From: Zooshikella ganghwensis DSM 15267
Lineage (GTDB): Bacteria; Pseudomonadota; Gammaproteobacteria; Pseudomonadales; Zooshikellaceae
Length of the DNA stretch: 64,000 bases
Assembly: GCF_000428585.1 (NCBI RefSeq)
Contig: NZ_AUAF01000004.1
Location: 36,968 to 100,967, forward strand
Reading direction: 5' to 3'
Shown here piece after piece: positions 38,892-48,013 of the stretch. The position numbers were made by a program, and so were the translations under genes. How positions within the stretch are numbered: position 1 is the stretch's first letter; every line of letters begins with the position of its first letter. Below the pieces are notes generated by a model. That model searched no databases, was not told the DNA's origin, and worked only from the letters and a program-made list of their open reading frames with translations.

Positions 38892-39398
38892 ATGTTCAAG
38901 CATCCTAACTTATTAAAAACGCATATAACTTCACAGGAATACTCCGTCAGCAGCAAATTTCTGCAAGTGTTTACTATTACTACTTTAATGCTTTTTGGCT
39001 CACTAAACACATACGCAGAAGAAAATAACAGCAAAACACAGGGAGACTATACTATCCACTACAGTGCTTTCCCTAGTACGTTCCTTAAACCTGAAATTGC
39101 TAAGCGTTATAGTATCCCCCGAAGCGGAACAACCGGTGTTATTAATATATCTGTTCAACAGAAACAAAGTACTGGCTCTCAAGCTGTTTCCGCCAAAGTT
39201 TCAGGCTCTGCTGTTAATCTATTACAACAAAAAAACTCTTTAGCGTTTAGTGAAGTAAAAGAGCAAAATGCTATTTATTACTTAGCCACATTCCCTTACA
39301 GCAATGAAGAAATTCTCCACTTTAATATATCTGTAACTACAAACGAGTCTACATCTCCCATCTCTGTTAAATTCACTAAGAAGTTTTACAAGGATTAA
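38892..39398 (+). CDS. DUF4426 secreted protein
   Basis: A 168-residue protein with an N-terminal signal peptide (LQVFTITTLMLFGSLNTYA, cleavage after about residue 43). The mature beta-rich domain contains DYTIHYSAFPSTFLKPEIAKRY, which fits the DUF4426 family. In P. aeruginosa a DUF4426 gene sits at the same place, between metW and rdgB. Its function is not known. GAGG precedes the ATG. rdgB starts nine bases after the stop. Confidence 0.82.
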   Translation: MFKHPNLLKTHITSQEYSVSSKFLQVFTITTLMLFGSLNTYAEENNSKTQGDYTIHYSAFPSTFLKPEIAKRYSIPRSGTTGVINISVQQKQSTGSQAVSAKVSGSAVNLLQQKNSLAFSEVKEQNAIYYLATFPYSNEEILHFNISVTTNESTSPISVKFTKKFYKD

Positions 39399-39406
39399 TC
39401 TGAACT

Positions 39407-40012
39407 ATGCCTGGAGATATCCAACAAGTTGTATTAGCAAGTAATAACAAAGGTAAACTAAACGAACTACAACATTTACTTGGCAGCCTGAACATCAAGA
39501 TGCTCCCTCAACAACAAATGGGTGTATCTGAAGTCGCTGAAACAGGTCTGACATTTGTTGAAAATGCCATTATCAAAGCCCGCCATGCTGCCAAAATAAC
39601 AGGGTTACCAGCCATTGCTGATGACTCAGGTTTAGAAGTTGATGCTCTGGATGGAGCTCCAGGTATTTACTCAGCACGTTTCGCTGGTGAGCGAGCTTCA
39701 GATGCGGACAATATTGAAAAACTGCTCAGTGAATTAAATAGCGTCCCAACCCAGCAGCGCACCGCGCGTTTTCAGTGTCTTCTTGTTTACATAAAGCATG
39801 CAAAAGACCCAACTCCATTAATATGTCAGGGAACATGGGAAGGACTCATTTTAGAAGAACCCCGTGGTGAACATGGTTTTGGGTATGACCCTTTATTTTT
39901 TGTTCCCAGCGAGCACTGTTCGGCAGCAGAATTACCTGCAGGAACCAAGAATGAACTCAGCCACCGAGCCAAAGCAATGGCGAAGCTGTTACAAGCATTA
40001 AGAAAGCAGTGA
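39407..40012 (+). CDS. rdgB: RdgB/HAM1-type XTP/dITP pyrophosphatase
   Basis: Cleans the nucleotide pool by hydrolysing dITP, dXTP and ITP to monophosphates. It is 201 residues, with the N-terminal [45 protein letters not shown] (split here across residues 45-75), GIYSARFAG, and [14 protein letters not shown] near the end. It lies within a metW-DUF4426-rdgB-hemW run; hemW starts seven bases after its stop. Confidence 0.95.
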   Translation: MPGDIQQVVLASNNKGKLNELQHLLGSLNIKMLPQQQMGVSEVAETGLTFVENAIIKARHAAKITGLPAIADDSGLEVDALDGAPGIYSARFAGERASDADNIEKLLSELNSVPTQQRTARFQCLLVYIKHAKDPTPLICQGTWEGLILEEPRGEHGFGYDPLFFVPSEHCSAAELPAGTKNELSHRAKAMAKLLQALRKQ

Positions 40013-40019
40013 ACCCGCT

Positions 40020-41162
40020 ATGCCATTACAGTTACCGCCTTTAAGCTTATATATACATATCCCTTGGTGCATAAAAAAATGTCCATACTGCGACTTTAAC
40101 TCACATACAGCCCAAGATACGCTCCCTGAAAAGGAATATTGCAGTGCACTCCTTGATGACTTAATGGCTGACCTACATTTAGTTCAAGGGCGCCCGCTAC
40201 AAAGCATTTTTATTGGAGGCGGAACACCAAGCCTGTTTTCAGCCAAAAGTTTTAACCACCTGTTAAAGGAAATACAACAAAAAATTCCTTTTGCTGATGA
40301 TATTGAGATCACCCTTGAAGCCAATCCAGGTACTTTTGAACAAGCGAAGTTCAGTGGCTATTTTCAAACTGGAATTAACCGCCTATCAATTGGTGTACAG
40401 AGTTTCCAGCCCAAACAACTACAACAGTTAGGGAGAATCCATAACGCTCAAGAAGCAAGCCGTGCCATTGACATGGCCAAAAAAGCCGGATTTACAAACT
40501 TCAATATAGACCTCATGTTTGGTCTACCTGGGCAGACACTTGATGATGCACTGTTTGATTTAAACCAGGCTGTTTCTTTATCGCCCACACATATTTCCTG
40601 GTATCAACTGACGATAGAGCCCAACACCATTTTCTTTTCAAAACCACCCAAGTTACCTGACGATGATAGCCTATTCACTATGCAGCAAGCGGGTCAGAGA
40701 CGGCTTCATGATGCAGGCTTTCAACAATATGAGATTTCTGCTTATGCTCAGGAAAACTGCAAGTCTAAACATAATATGAATTACTGGGAGTTTGGCGACT
40801 ATCTTGGCATTGGTGCAGGTGCACATAGCAAAATAACCTTTCCGGACCAAAATAAAATTGATCGTCTTTGGAAGACTAGGATACCTAAAGACTACCTGGA
40901 CCTCAGTAAAAGCTACTTGGCTGGAAAACGAGAAATACATCCAGAAGAGCGGGCATTAGAGTTTTTAATGAACACCCTGCGCCTTAATAATGGAGTACCA
41001 AGTCACTATTTTTTAGATAGAACGGGCGAGTCATTGCAATCAATTTATAATCAATTAGACTCGGCACAAAAGCATGCTTTGTTAATGCCATTTTCAAATC
41101 AACTACAGGCAACACCAAAAGGGCTGCTATACCTTAATACACTGCTCGAAAAATTTATGTAA
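40020..41162 (+). CDS. hemW: HemW, radical SAM heme chaperone
   Basis: Radical SAM protein related to coproporphyrinogen dehydrogenase HemN but acting as a heme-trafficking protein. The 4Fe-4S motif is CIKKCPYC near residue 17, with the CX3CX2C spacing and no fourth cysteine of HemN. GGGTPSL, EANPGTFE, NRLSIGVQSFQ, FNIDLMFGLPGQT and YQLTIEPNT follow. It is 380 residues, full length. It follows rdgB, the conserved neighbour. Confidence 0.94.
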   Translation: MPLQLPPLSLYIHIPWCIKKCPYCDFNSHTAQDTLPEKEYCSALLDDLMADLHLVQGRPLQSIFIGGGTPSLFSAKSFNHLLKEIQQKIPFADDIEITLEANPGTFEQAKFSGYFQTGINRLSIGVQSFQPKQLQQLGRIHNAQEASRAIDMAKKAGFTNFNIDLMFGLPGQTLDDALFDLNQAVSLSPTHISWYQLTIEPNTIFFSKPPKLPDDDSLFTMQQAGQRRLHDAGFQQYEISAYAQENCKSKHNMNYWEFGDYLGIGAGAHSKITFPDQNKIDRLWKTRIPKDYLDLSKSYLAGKREIHPEERALEFLMNTLRLNNGVPSHYFLDRTGESLQSIYNQLDSAQKHALLMPFSNQLQATPKGLLYLNTLLEKFM

Positions 41163-41167
41163 CTAGT

Positions 41168-41494
41168 ATGAATGTGATCATTAGCACAGTAACTTCATTA
41201 TCACAGTGGGCACGATCCTACCTTGATGAAATATCCTTAAGCATTATTGCTGTGCTATTGTTGATGTTCGGTAGCCAGTTTTCTCGCTATTTACGAAAGC
41301 GCTTATCGTCATTAAACAGTTTCTTAAGATCACTTCTGCTTATTATTTTGTGCTTGGCATGTAGCAGCCTAGCGATTATCGTTTTCCCCCCATACTTACA
41401 TGCAGCAATATCATCATTTAACAACCAAACATTATTTCCTGTACTGCTCATTATTTTATGTTTACTTGGCGTGTTAGCCGATAAAAATAATTAA
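41168..41494 (+). CDS. small membrane protein, resembles DUF3392
   Basis: It is 108 residues with three hydrophobic segments at about 22-40, 55-75 and 86-103, and basic residues (SRYLRKRLSS) between the first two. It starts five bases after hemW and is probably cotranscribed. Length, topology and position next to hemW fit the DUF3392 family, but I rely on memory for this. Function unknown. Confidence 0.6.
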   Translation: MNVIISTVTSLSQWARSYLDEISLSIIAVLLLMFGSQFSRYLRKRLSSLNSFLRSLLLIILCLACSSLAIIVFPPYLHAAISSFNNQTLFPVLLIILCLLGVLADKNN

Positions 41495-41518
41495 TATAAA
41501 CTTCTAACCTATAAAAAA

Positions 41519-42298
41519 TCATGCACCACAGCAAGAAAAACCATTAGGCATAATTGGCTGATGACTTTCAGCAGCATAGTGATGTTGATTTGTAACCAAT
41601 CGCACACTGCTTAAAATATCTAAAACAAATTGTTTTGGAGCGCCATCATCAATTATTTTTAAATATTTATTCTGATCTTTTACTGTTGTAATAATTGTAA
41701 CCCTGTACTTAACTTTTCCACGCTTAACTTCCATCATATAAGCAGAAATATCATCAAAAGAATAATACTCTGGCACACTAATAAGCTGTTCTGATGCCTT
41801 ATACAAAAAAGCCAAGCGCCAAACTGTTTTTTGGTATAAATTATCAGGCTCTTTTACTTTTTTACTGTTCAAGTAAGCAATGTTAAAAATATCTACAGGC
41901 ACTAGCTTTTTATTTCCCTGTTTTTCCTTTGCTGCGTTTATTAACTCAGCATGCTTACCTGCAACGGGTTCTGGTGTTTGTTTTACAGAGATACCAATTC
42001 TAAAGTTATCATATAGCAAGGAGTAAGAAGGTAAACCACCATAAATATATTGATAATTAAAATTTTGAGGAATACTGACTTCGAAAAGCTCATTTGATAT
42101 TTTGACTAAACGCTTACGACTTTCTCCCCGAGGCCAGTCTTTTTTGACAGCAACCCAGTCACACCACTTCACACCTTCACAGGTTTCTTCAGGGGTAGGC
42201 AATTGTAGAACCTTGTCAGGCTCAACTGAAAATGCAGCAACCTTAGTTACAATTGCCATCAACAGGGGCAGTAAAAGTTTAAATTTTATACACTTCAT
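41519..42298 (-). CDS. secreted protein of unknown function
   Basis: From the ATG at 42298 it is 259 residues with a signal peptide (MKCIKFKLLLPLLMAIVTKVAA). The mature part has a cysteine pair in CEGVKWCDW, a beta-rich middle with NFNYQYIYGGLPSYS, and ends in SCCGA. No membrane anchor or catalytic motif is recognised. It converges on the small gene downstream of hemW with a 24-base gap. The upstream reading frame extension of 20 residues lacks signal-like features, so the shorter start is preferred. Confidence 0.6.
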   Translation of the reverse strand: MKCIKFKLLLPLLMAIVTKVAAFSVEPDKVLQLPTPEETCEGVKWCDWVAVKKDWPRGESRKRLVKISNELFEVSIPQNFNYQYIYGGLPSYSLLYDNFRIGISVKQTPEPVAGKHAELINAAKEKQGNKKLVPVDIFNIAYLNSKKVKEPDNLYQKTVWRLAFLYKASEQLISVPEYYSFDDISAYMMEVKRGKVKYRVTIITTVKDQNKYLKIIDDGAPKQFVLDILSSVRLVTNQHHYAAESHQPIMPNGFSCCGA

Positions 42299-43191
42299 AT
42301 AGTAACTACTATCCGTAATGGTTTGAACTTCCTTATTGGCGAGATTGTATAGTAGCATTAATTCAATAAAACTGTTACATTATACACTGTTAGTTGTATA
42401 TATCTATATACTAACAAACTCATAAGTAAGGCTTATTTATTAGATATTCACATATCTTATACACTAAATTCATATATTTGGTTACAAACTCTCATACTCT
42501 CGTCACAAGTCATTCTTTTGATTATAATTGAGCAGTAAGCGCCAAATACAAGTATGTAGGTATCTCATTTGGAGCAAAAATTCAGGCCAACCTGACATTT
42601 CTCTGTTTTTCTTAGTAAGTGCATGGCTGCCAAAGGTATATAAAACTTAAATGAGTATTCTTGTATACAGAGCCGGATATGCTGCTGTAACCTCAACTAC
42701 CAGAACAGCTTTTTATACCACAAGCCTGAACATTTTCTTATACATTAGAGATATCAAACATATATTAAAAAACACACAGGCTGGGCCTAAACAACAGATC
42801 TTACTAAAAACTTCATCAGCCCTTCAAATCTAAACTTTCTCTGATAAGAACTCGCTGAAAAGTATTTGGGGATTCAGTAAGTGTGTAATTTCAAAGTATT
42901 AATAACACTAACAAAAAGGTTTATAAGGAATACCACAAATGTAGCCAGCAAATTTTTTTGTGAACGGGAAAGTCAATATAGACACAGGACAGCTATTTAT
43001 TAACCTGCCATACTTAGCCGTAAACTAGACGGGCTAAAGGGGTTGGTATTAGTTTGGTTAAATTCATTTGAGGAATAGAGTTAATGATACTTAACATAAA
43101 ATCTCAACCGCTTTTTAATATTTAAAGTTACCCCTAAATTTATCGTTTTCTGTTTGCATAGATAAGGAAGTATTTTCGCAGCAGGTGTATC
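42299..43191. other. long AT-rich spacer before tdh
   Basis: About 890 bases with no gene I can support. One 60-codon frame at 42651-42833 has no ribosome-binding site and an unconvincing composition. I see no tRNA, no strong terminator and no clear promoter. It could hold a small RNA or a decayed gene, but nothing in the sequence decides this. Confidence 0.4.
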
Positions 43192-44202
43192 ATGAAGGCT
43201 TTAGTTAAATCCAAACCTGAACCCGGCCTTTGGATGGAAGATGTGCCCGTACCAACAATCGATCCCCATGAAGTTCTTGTGGAGGTTGACGTAACAGCAA
43301 TTTGTGGCACTGACTTACATATCTATAACTGGGACAAATGGGCACAAAAGACAATTCCCGTACCAATGCATATTGGACATGAGTTTGTTGGTCATGTCAT
43401 TGAAGTGGGAAAAGATGTCAAAAATATTAAAGTAGGTGAACGTGTTTCTGGAGAAGGCCACATCACCTGTGATCATTGTAAAAATTGCAGGACTGGCAAG
43501 TCACACCTTTGTGCCCATACTGTTGGCTTAGGTGTTAACCGTCCGGGTGCTTTTGCAGAATATGTTTCGCTTCCAGCCAAAAATATCGTAAAAGTACCAG
43601 AAGATATCCCCAATGAAATTGCAGCTATTTTCGATCCTTTAGGGAACTCAATTCATACCGCCCTATCTTTTGACCTTATTGGCGAGTCCGTGTTTATCTC
43701 AGGGGCTGGACCTACGGGTTTAATGGCCACTCAAATAGCCAAATATATAGGTGCTAAGAACATTATTGTTTCTGATGTAAACGAATATCGTTTAACACTT
43801 GCAGAAAAAATGGGTGCAACCCACACTATTAATGTGCTTCAGACTCCACTAGATAGTGTAGAGCACGAGTATGATATTGCTTTGGAAATGTCAGGCAATG
43901 CTTATGCACTGCAAACCCTTATCAAAAATATAAGTCATGGCGGTAAAGTAGCCTTACTGGGTATTTTCCCTGAACATGTTTCTATTGATTGGGATAATGT
44001 TATTTTCAAAGGCCTCCACCTTAAAGGAATTTATGGCAGAGAAATGTTCACAACCTGGCATAAAATGCTGGCATTACTACAAAGTGGTTTAGTGATATCC
44101 CCAGTTATTACTCACCATTATCACATAGATGAGTACCAGTCCGGATTTGATATTATGAACTCAAGGAACTGTGGCAAAGTAATTTTAAACTGGAAGAAAT
44201 AA
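43192..44202 (+). CDS. tdh: L-threonine 3-dehydrogenase
   Basis: Zinc and NAD-dependent medium-chain dehydrogenase oxidising threonine to 2-amino-3-ketobutyrate. It is 336 residues. The catalytic zinc ligands are Cys38 ([13 protein letters not shown]), His63 and Glu64 (GHEFVG). The structural zinc cysteines are at 93, 96, 99 and 107. The NAD site GAGPTGLMA is near residue 172. [13 protein letters not shown] is diagnostic for Tdh rather than other alcohol dehydrogenases. Its usual partner kbl is not next to it. Confidence 0.94.
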   Translation: MKALVKSKPEPGLWMEDVPVPTIDPHEVLVEVDVTAICGTDLHIYNWDKWAQKTIPVPMHIGHEFVGHVIEVGKDVKNIKVGERVSGEGHITCDHCKNCRTGKSHLCAHTVGLGVNRPGAFAEYVSLPAKNIVKVPEDIPNEIAAIFDPLGNSIHTALSFDLIGESVFISGAGPTGLMATQIAKYIGAKNIIVSDVNEYRLTLAEKMGATHTINVLQTPLDSVEHEYDIALEMSGNAYALQTLIKNISHGGKVALLGIFPEHVSIDWDNVIFKGLHLKGIYGREMFTTWHKMLALLQSGLVISPVITHHYHIDEYQSGFDIMNSRNCGKVILNWKK

Positions 44203-44705
44203 GGTTCTTTTCTTAGGGAAATACACTTGTTCAATAAAGCACCACTATCAATATTGAACATAAAGTGAACAACAAGGAAGTTTTACTAGCCCCCAGCCCA
44301 AAAGCTGTATAAATCTCATACACCGTCAACTTATAATTTAACAGAAGAAAGTAAATAGCAACAAGTCCAAAGACAATAGTTGACGCACACCAAAGTCATA
44401 TATCGAACCAGATCAAACTAGCAATTATTTTGTTGACTTAATTCAACCTATCAAAATGAACTAGTTTCAAGTCATAAGCCTATATTGTCTAATACTTAGC
44501 AACTGTTAGTAAAACAACACTCCATGTGAGTTTTTACATAACCCCCAAGCATTAGTCAAAGCCAATATATTAGTAGACTCGTATAAAAAGTACTTATAAT
44601 TAATACGTGTATCGTTTGCTATTGATTATACTCATAATGAAGGGTTTTCAGCGGTATAAACATGATGCATGAAGGGTATAAAGAGACCTTTGATAAGGCA
44701 GTACA
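44203..44705. other. spacer between tdh and the pseudo-receiver gene
   Basis: A 503-base AT-rich region without a gene. It contains GTTCAATA...TATTGAAC (44229-44259), 8-base complementary arms that could weakly end tdh transcription. It also holds a near-full copy of the dispersed repeat at 44626-44680, just ahead of the next gene. Confidence 0.4.
44626..44680 (-). repeat. dispersed palindromic repeat, copy 1
   Basis: Read on the minus strand it starts TATACCCTTCATGCATCA, has TTTA in the middle, and ends CCTTCATTATGAGTATAA. It shares its layout and end motifs with the copies at 54688-54741 and 57018-57070. It lies within 30 bases of the next start codon and may affect that gene's expression. 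Confidence 0.5.
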
Positions 44706-45491
44706 ATGAACAAAAACATTGATAGTATAAAGGGTTCACTTTTCAATCAACAGGTTAACTCACCGCTTCCTCCAATTGACCCAATGAAGTCTGACCAGCG
44801 AGCACTTATTATTGGAGATAGCTTATGCGCTTCAAAGTTACTGGAAATTCTCAGTAACTACTTACCTATTGATGTTTTAGTTGCAAGCGACTCAGCTTCA
44901 GCTGTCAAAATGTTAGCATCTTATCAGCCTACTCTCATTTTCATTTGCTCTGATATCAAAGGACTTACCTGTTTAAGCATGCTCAAGATGCTAAAAGATA
45001 ATCTCAGTAACAAAGATACACCTATTATCATTATCAACGAACGTGGAGAAAATTACTTAAGCGAACTTGCCCCTATTTTAGGCGCAAGCGCCTGTGTAAA
45101 TATTCCTTTTAGATCAAAGGAAATCACTGATTTAGTGAACCAGTACCTCCCAGAATCAGCTCTGAATGAAACATATAATGTTAGATTACTGATCCAATGT
45201 GCTGAAAAAAGACAAAAAATTGCTCGCTCATTAACTCAATATGGATACCAACCACATTTTTACGACATGAATAATATAAGTATCTCAAAACTAGAATCAG
45301 TGGATGGGGTATGGATAATAGATTATGAAGACGAAGATGTTTTTGAGTTTGTAGAAGCACTACTTGAGTATGAAAACACTGCTGTGCTCTTTGGAATCGA
45401 TGAGCCGCCAATGGGTATCGAAAACAAGCATCTTTTTACACTTTGGCAACAAAGACTCATTAATAAAGTACTTTCTGCTGGTAACAACTGA
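44706..45491 (+). CDS. double pseudo-receiver protein with a ChpB-like second domain
   Basis: A 261-residue cytosolic protein with no membrane segment and no output domain. Residues 30-150 look like a CheY receiver (RALIIGDS; PTLIFICSD; TPIIII; NIPFRSKEI). However, Cys81 stands where the phosphoacceptor Asp should be, and Ile133 where the Lys should be, so it cannot be phosphorylated normally. Residues 158-258 resemble the N-terminal domain of ChpB: VDGVWIID against VDAWFID, AVLFGIDEPP against PVLFGEGEAP, and LWQQRLINKVL against RWERRILAKLE. This suggests a tie to the Pil-Chp system (inference). The gene stands alone, and AAGG lies before the ATG. Confidence 0.65.
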   Translation: MNKNIDSIKGSLFNQQVNSPLPPIDPMKSDQRALIIGDSLCASKLLEILSNYLPIDVLVASDSASAVKMLASYQPTLIFICSDIKGLTCLSMLKMLKDNLSNKDTPIIIINERGENYLSELAPILGASACVNIPFRSKEITDLVNQYLPESALNETYNVRLLIQCAEKRQKIARSLTQYGYQPHFYDMNNISISKLESVDGVWIIDYEDEDVFEFVEALLEYENTAVLFGIDEPPMGIENKHLFTLWQQRLINKVLSAGNN

Positions 45492-45492
45492 T

Positions 45493-46320
45493 TTATTGAC
45501 TATAAAGCTGTTGTCGTACTTTTAACTTTTGTGCACTAGAGGTACCCCACTGATAGTCATATAGTGCCCCCTCCCAGTCACCATAAATGGGGTTAGGCAA
45601 TATAATAAAACGCTTACCAAACTCGCTACTCATCATATCCACTGCATTATTTCGTTGAACAACCGGTTTATCTGAAAATATCAGTGAAAAATCATTTAAA
45701 TTATCACCAATTAATAAAATAACCTCATGAGTTTGCTCAACCCGATCTCTTCTTGGCTGCTTATTACCCGACTTACTCTTAAGCAATAAATGACGTTGAT
45801 CAGCAAAAGGAAAGTCCATTTTTACAAGATTATTGATTGTCGCTGTTAACCCTTCATTCATAGACCGGTTGCTTATATAAAAAACTTCAACACCACGAAA
45901 CCTTGCATACTTCAAAAATTCTAAAGCCCCAGGAATAGCTTGAGCTGTCGACATTTGCATCCATACTTTCCAACCACTTGGAAATACCTCACCTTTATCG
46001 ATAAGCTGACTAAAATAGGGAACATTTGACAATACTGTTTCATCAATATCCACAATAACAGCCAGTGGTTTTTCTAAAGTACGGTGGTAAGATAACCGCC
46101 TATCAACCTGAAGTTTTGCCATATTAAACGCTTGATGACATAAAGCACGGTACTCTCCCGCCCTATCCATCCATAACGTACTTAATACAGACTGTTGGGC
46201 CAGACGTGGCTTGTCAGTAGTCGTACTAACTGATGTTGCACAGCCAGTAATAGCTAAACCAGTCAAACTTACGAGCATCATCCAAAATAAACAAGAGCGC
46301 ATACTGTAAACACATGCCAT
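45493..46320 (-). CDS. lipoprotein e(P4)-type acid phosphatase (HAD, DDDD family)
   Basis: Outer-membrane-anchored phosphatase of the class C/e(P4) family, which dephosphorylates nucleotides such as NMN or 5'-nucleotides. The start at 46320 is supported by AGGGAG seven bases upstream. A signal peptide leads to a lipobox ending ITGC (Cys27). The mature protein has the catalytic VIVDIDETVLSN, SGWKVWM, VFYISNRSMNEG, and the second acidic pair in LLIGDNLNDFS. The 275 residues match the family. It converges on the pseudo-receiver gene with a gap of one base. Confidence 0.88.
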   Translation of the reverse strand: MACVYSMRSCLFWMMLVSLTGLAITGCATSVSTTTDKPRLAQQSVLSTLWMDRAGEYRALCHQAFNMAKLQVDRRLSYHRTLEKPLAVIVDIDETVLSNVPYFSQLIDKGEVFPSGWKVWMQMSTAQAIPGALEFLKYARFRGVEVFYISNRSMNEGLTATINNLVKMDFPFADQRHLLLKSKSGNKQPRRDRVEQTHEVILLIGDNLNDFSLIFSDKPVVQRNNAVDMMSSEFGKRFIILPNPIYGDWEGALYDYQWGTSSAQKLKVRQQLYSQ

Positions 46321-46590
46321 AATCTGACTCCCTTCAACCACCCAGCATCTTGCAACATAAGATTAGCCAAAAACATTGGTCTTGTCCTAACAGTTAGGTT
46401 ACTCAATAATGGCATTAATATTTATTACTTATTGTATTGTAAAACTATACTTTTGCTTTTAGCATTCTTTATATATGACTAATCCTATATTAGTAGTACT
46501 TTAATGTATGACTAATTATGAGCAATTTAAGTAAAACAATTTTTTGCTTAAATTTTTTGTCGAGCAGACTTAATCAAGAAAAATAACATT

Positions 46591-47190
46591 ATGCCAACGA
46601 TTTACGATTTAAAACCAAAGTTTCAGCAATTGTTACAGCCTATCGTAGACAAACTAGCTGTAGCTGGTTATACACCCAATCAGATAACCCTCTCTGCACT
46701 AATTATATCAATTATTTACGGCGGGTTGCTTGCTTATGCACCATCAAACATAGAATTACTTTTATTACTACCTATCGTATTGCTTATAAGAATGGCACTA
46801 AATGCTATTGATGGTTTATTAGCTAGACAACAGAAAATGGAAACAAAGCTTGGACTGTTAATAAATGAATTAAGTGATATTATCTCAGATACAGTTTTAT
46901 ATCTTCCCTTTGCACTTATTGTAAACGCATATGCACCTTTAGTTATTATCATTGTAATACTTTCTATAGTTGCAGAAACAACGGGTATTCTGGCAATAGT
47001 CACCAGTCATCATCGCGCTTACAATGGGCCAATGGGCAAAAGTGACCGGGCTTTTACATTTGGGTTGTTAGCCATTTTACTGGCCTTTAATACACCCACC
47101 TATTTAATCAATAGCCTATTAGCAATTACGATGGTTCTACTATTGTTAACAATAATAAACCGATGTAAAGCTGCACTATCATCAGATTGA
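46591..47190 (+). CDS. CDP-alcohol phosphatidyltransferase, YnbA-like
   Basis: Integral membrane enzyme that joins a CDP-diacylglycerol or CDP-alcohol donor to an alcohol, forming a phospholipid head group. It is 199 residues with about five to six helices. The family motif reads IDGLLARQ...GLLINELSDIISD, with Asn where the third Asp is most common, as in YnbA-type members. The N-terminus (KPKFQQLLQPIVDKLAVAGYTPNQITL) is also typical. In E. coli, ynbA is followed by a CdsA-like gene; here a short membrane protein follows instead. Its substrate is unknown. Confidence 0.82.
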   Translation: MPTIYDLKPKFQQLLQPIVDKLAVAGYTPNQITLSALIISIIYGGLLAYAPSNIELLLLLPIVLLIRMALNAIDGLLARQQKMETKLGLLINELSDIISDTVLYLPFALIVNAYAPLVIIIVILSIVAETTGILAIVTSHHRAYNGPMGKSDRAFTFGLLAILLAFNTPTYLINSLLAITMVLLLLTIINRCKAALSSD

Positions 47191-47298
47191 ACATGATTAA
47201 GCCCCTTTTATTTAGAGCCTACTAATACACAACACTGAAACTATTGACATAATATGTCTTGTCTCGTATGGTATCTACTGTAACTTCAGGAGGTTCCT

Positions 47299-47688
47299 AT
47301 GACAGCCCCAACACACGAAAACTTTATACAGGCATATCACAAAGGTAATGTTCGTATTCAGTTTGATATGGAGCAAGCATTAGAAATTCTCTTACAACAT
47401 CAAACTGATCCTAATGTTCACAAAACATTCTTGAAGCTGAAAAAAGCAAAAAAGAACACTAAATGGCTGCTTGCCGGTGGACTCATTGTTTTATTAACAC
47501 CGTTTAAAGCACTCTGTTTAATCGTCCTACTGTTTTTGGCACTCATGTATCTTGGAGAGCGCTATGCAAGGACTTATATCACCCAACAAATGTTATCTAG
47601 TGAAAATTTTTATAATGAAATGGTAAACGAAAAAGTGGTAAATATTATTGTCAATCAATCTGGTAGCTCAATACCAGAACTGAAATGA
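47299..47688 (+). CDS. small membrane protein of unknown function
   Basis: It is 129 residues with a perfect AGGAGG five bases before the ATG. The first 50 residues are helical and charged. Residues 55-90 form one long or two short membrane helices (WLLAGGLIVLLTPFKALCLIVLLFLALMYL), followed by a hydrophilic tail (NEKVVNIIVNQSG). It follows the phosphatidyltransferase by 108 bases and could belong to the same process. I do not recognise a family. Confidence 0.65.
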   Translation: MTAPTHENFIQAYHKGNVRIQFDMEQALEILLQHQTDPNVHKTFLKLKKAKKNTKWLLAGGLIVLLTPFKALCLIVLLFLALMYLGERYARTYITQQMLSSENFYNEMVNEKVVNIIVNQSGSSIPELK

Positions 47689-48013
47689 TACTATAACTCA
47701 CACTTGTACGAAGCGGCAGCTCACTAATTAATTCCATGTTGTGATATTCACTTTTTACTAGCAAACAGCCAAGGATGGCAAGCTATCTGTCATACAAATA
47801 CAGCTATAATCCAATATGAAAGGATCAACTTTATTCAAGGCTTACACCTCGGAGTTCTAAAAGACACTTTGTTATACCCTTCACGAATCATTTTTATAAA
47901 TCAAGCTCAAAAAAAACGAGCACTTTATTTATAACTGCAATCAATTGATTGCTTTATAAATATAGTACCCGCTAACAACTCCATTTATTAATAGTAATGG
48001 AATATAAAAAAAC
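47689..48013. other. spacer between two convergent genes with repeat and palindrome
   Basis: A 325-base spacer. 47873-47896 is a half copy of the dispersed repeat (TATACCCTTCACGAATCATT). 47937-47952 is the perfect 16-base palindrome GCAATCAATTGATTGC. There is no classical terminator with T tract for sdaA on the minus strand, although GGTTTTTTT follows the stop closely. Confidence 0.45.
47873..47896 (+). repeat. dispersed repeat, half copy
   Basis: TATACCCTTCACGAATCATT and the following bases match the first 24 bases of the copy at 57018 except at about three positions. The second half is not recognisable. Confidence 0.5.

Noticed and set aside
42651..42833. 60-codon frame in the tdh upstream spacer
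   Set aside because: No ribosome-binding site, no family likeness and no neighbour it could pair with.
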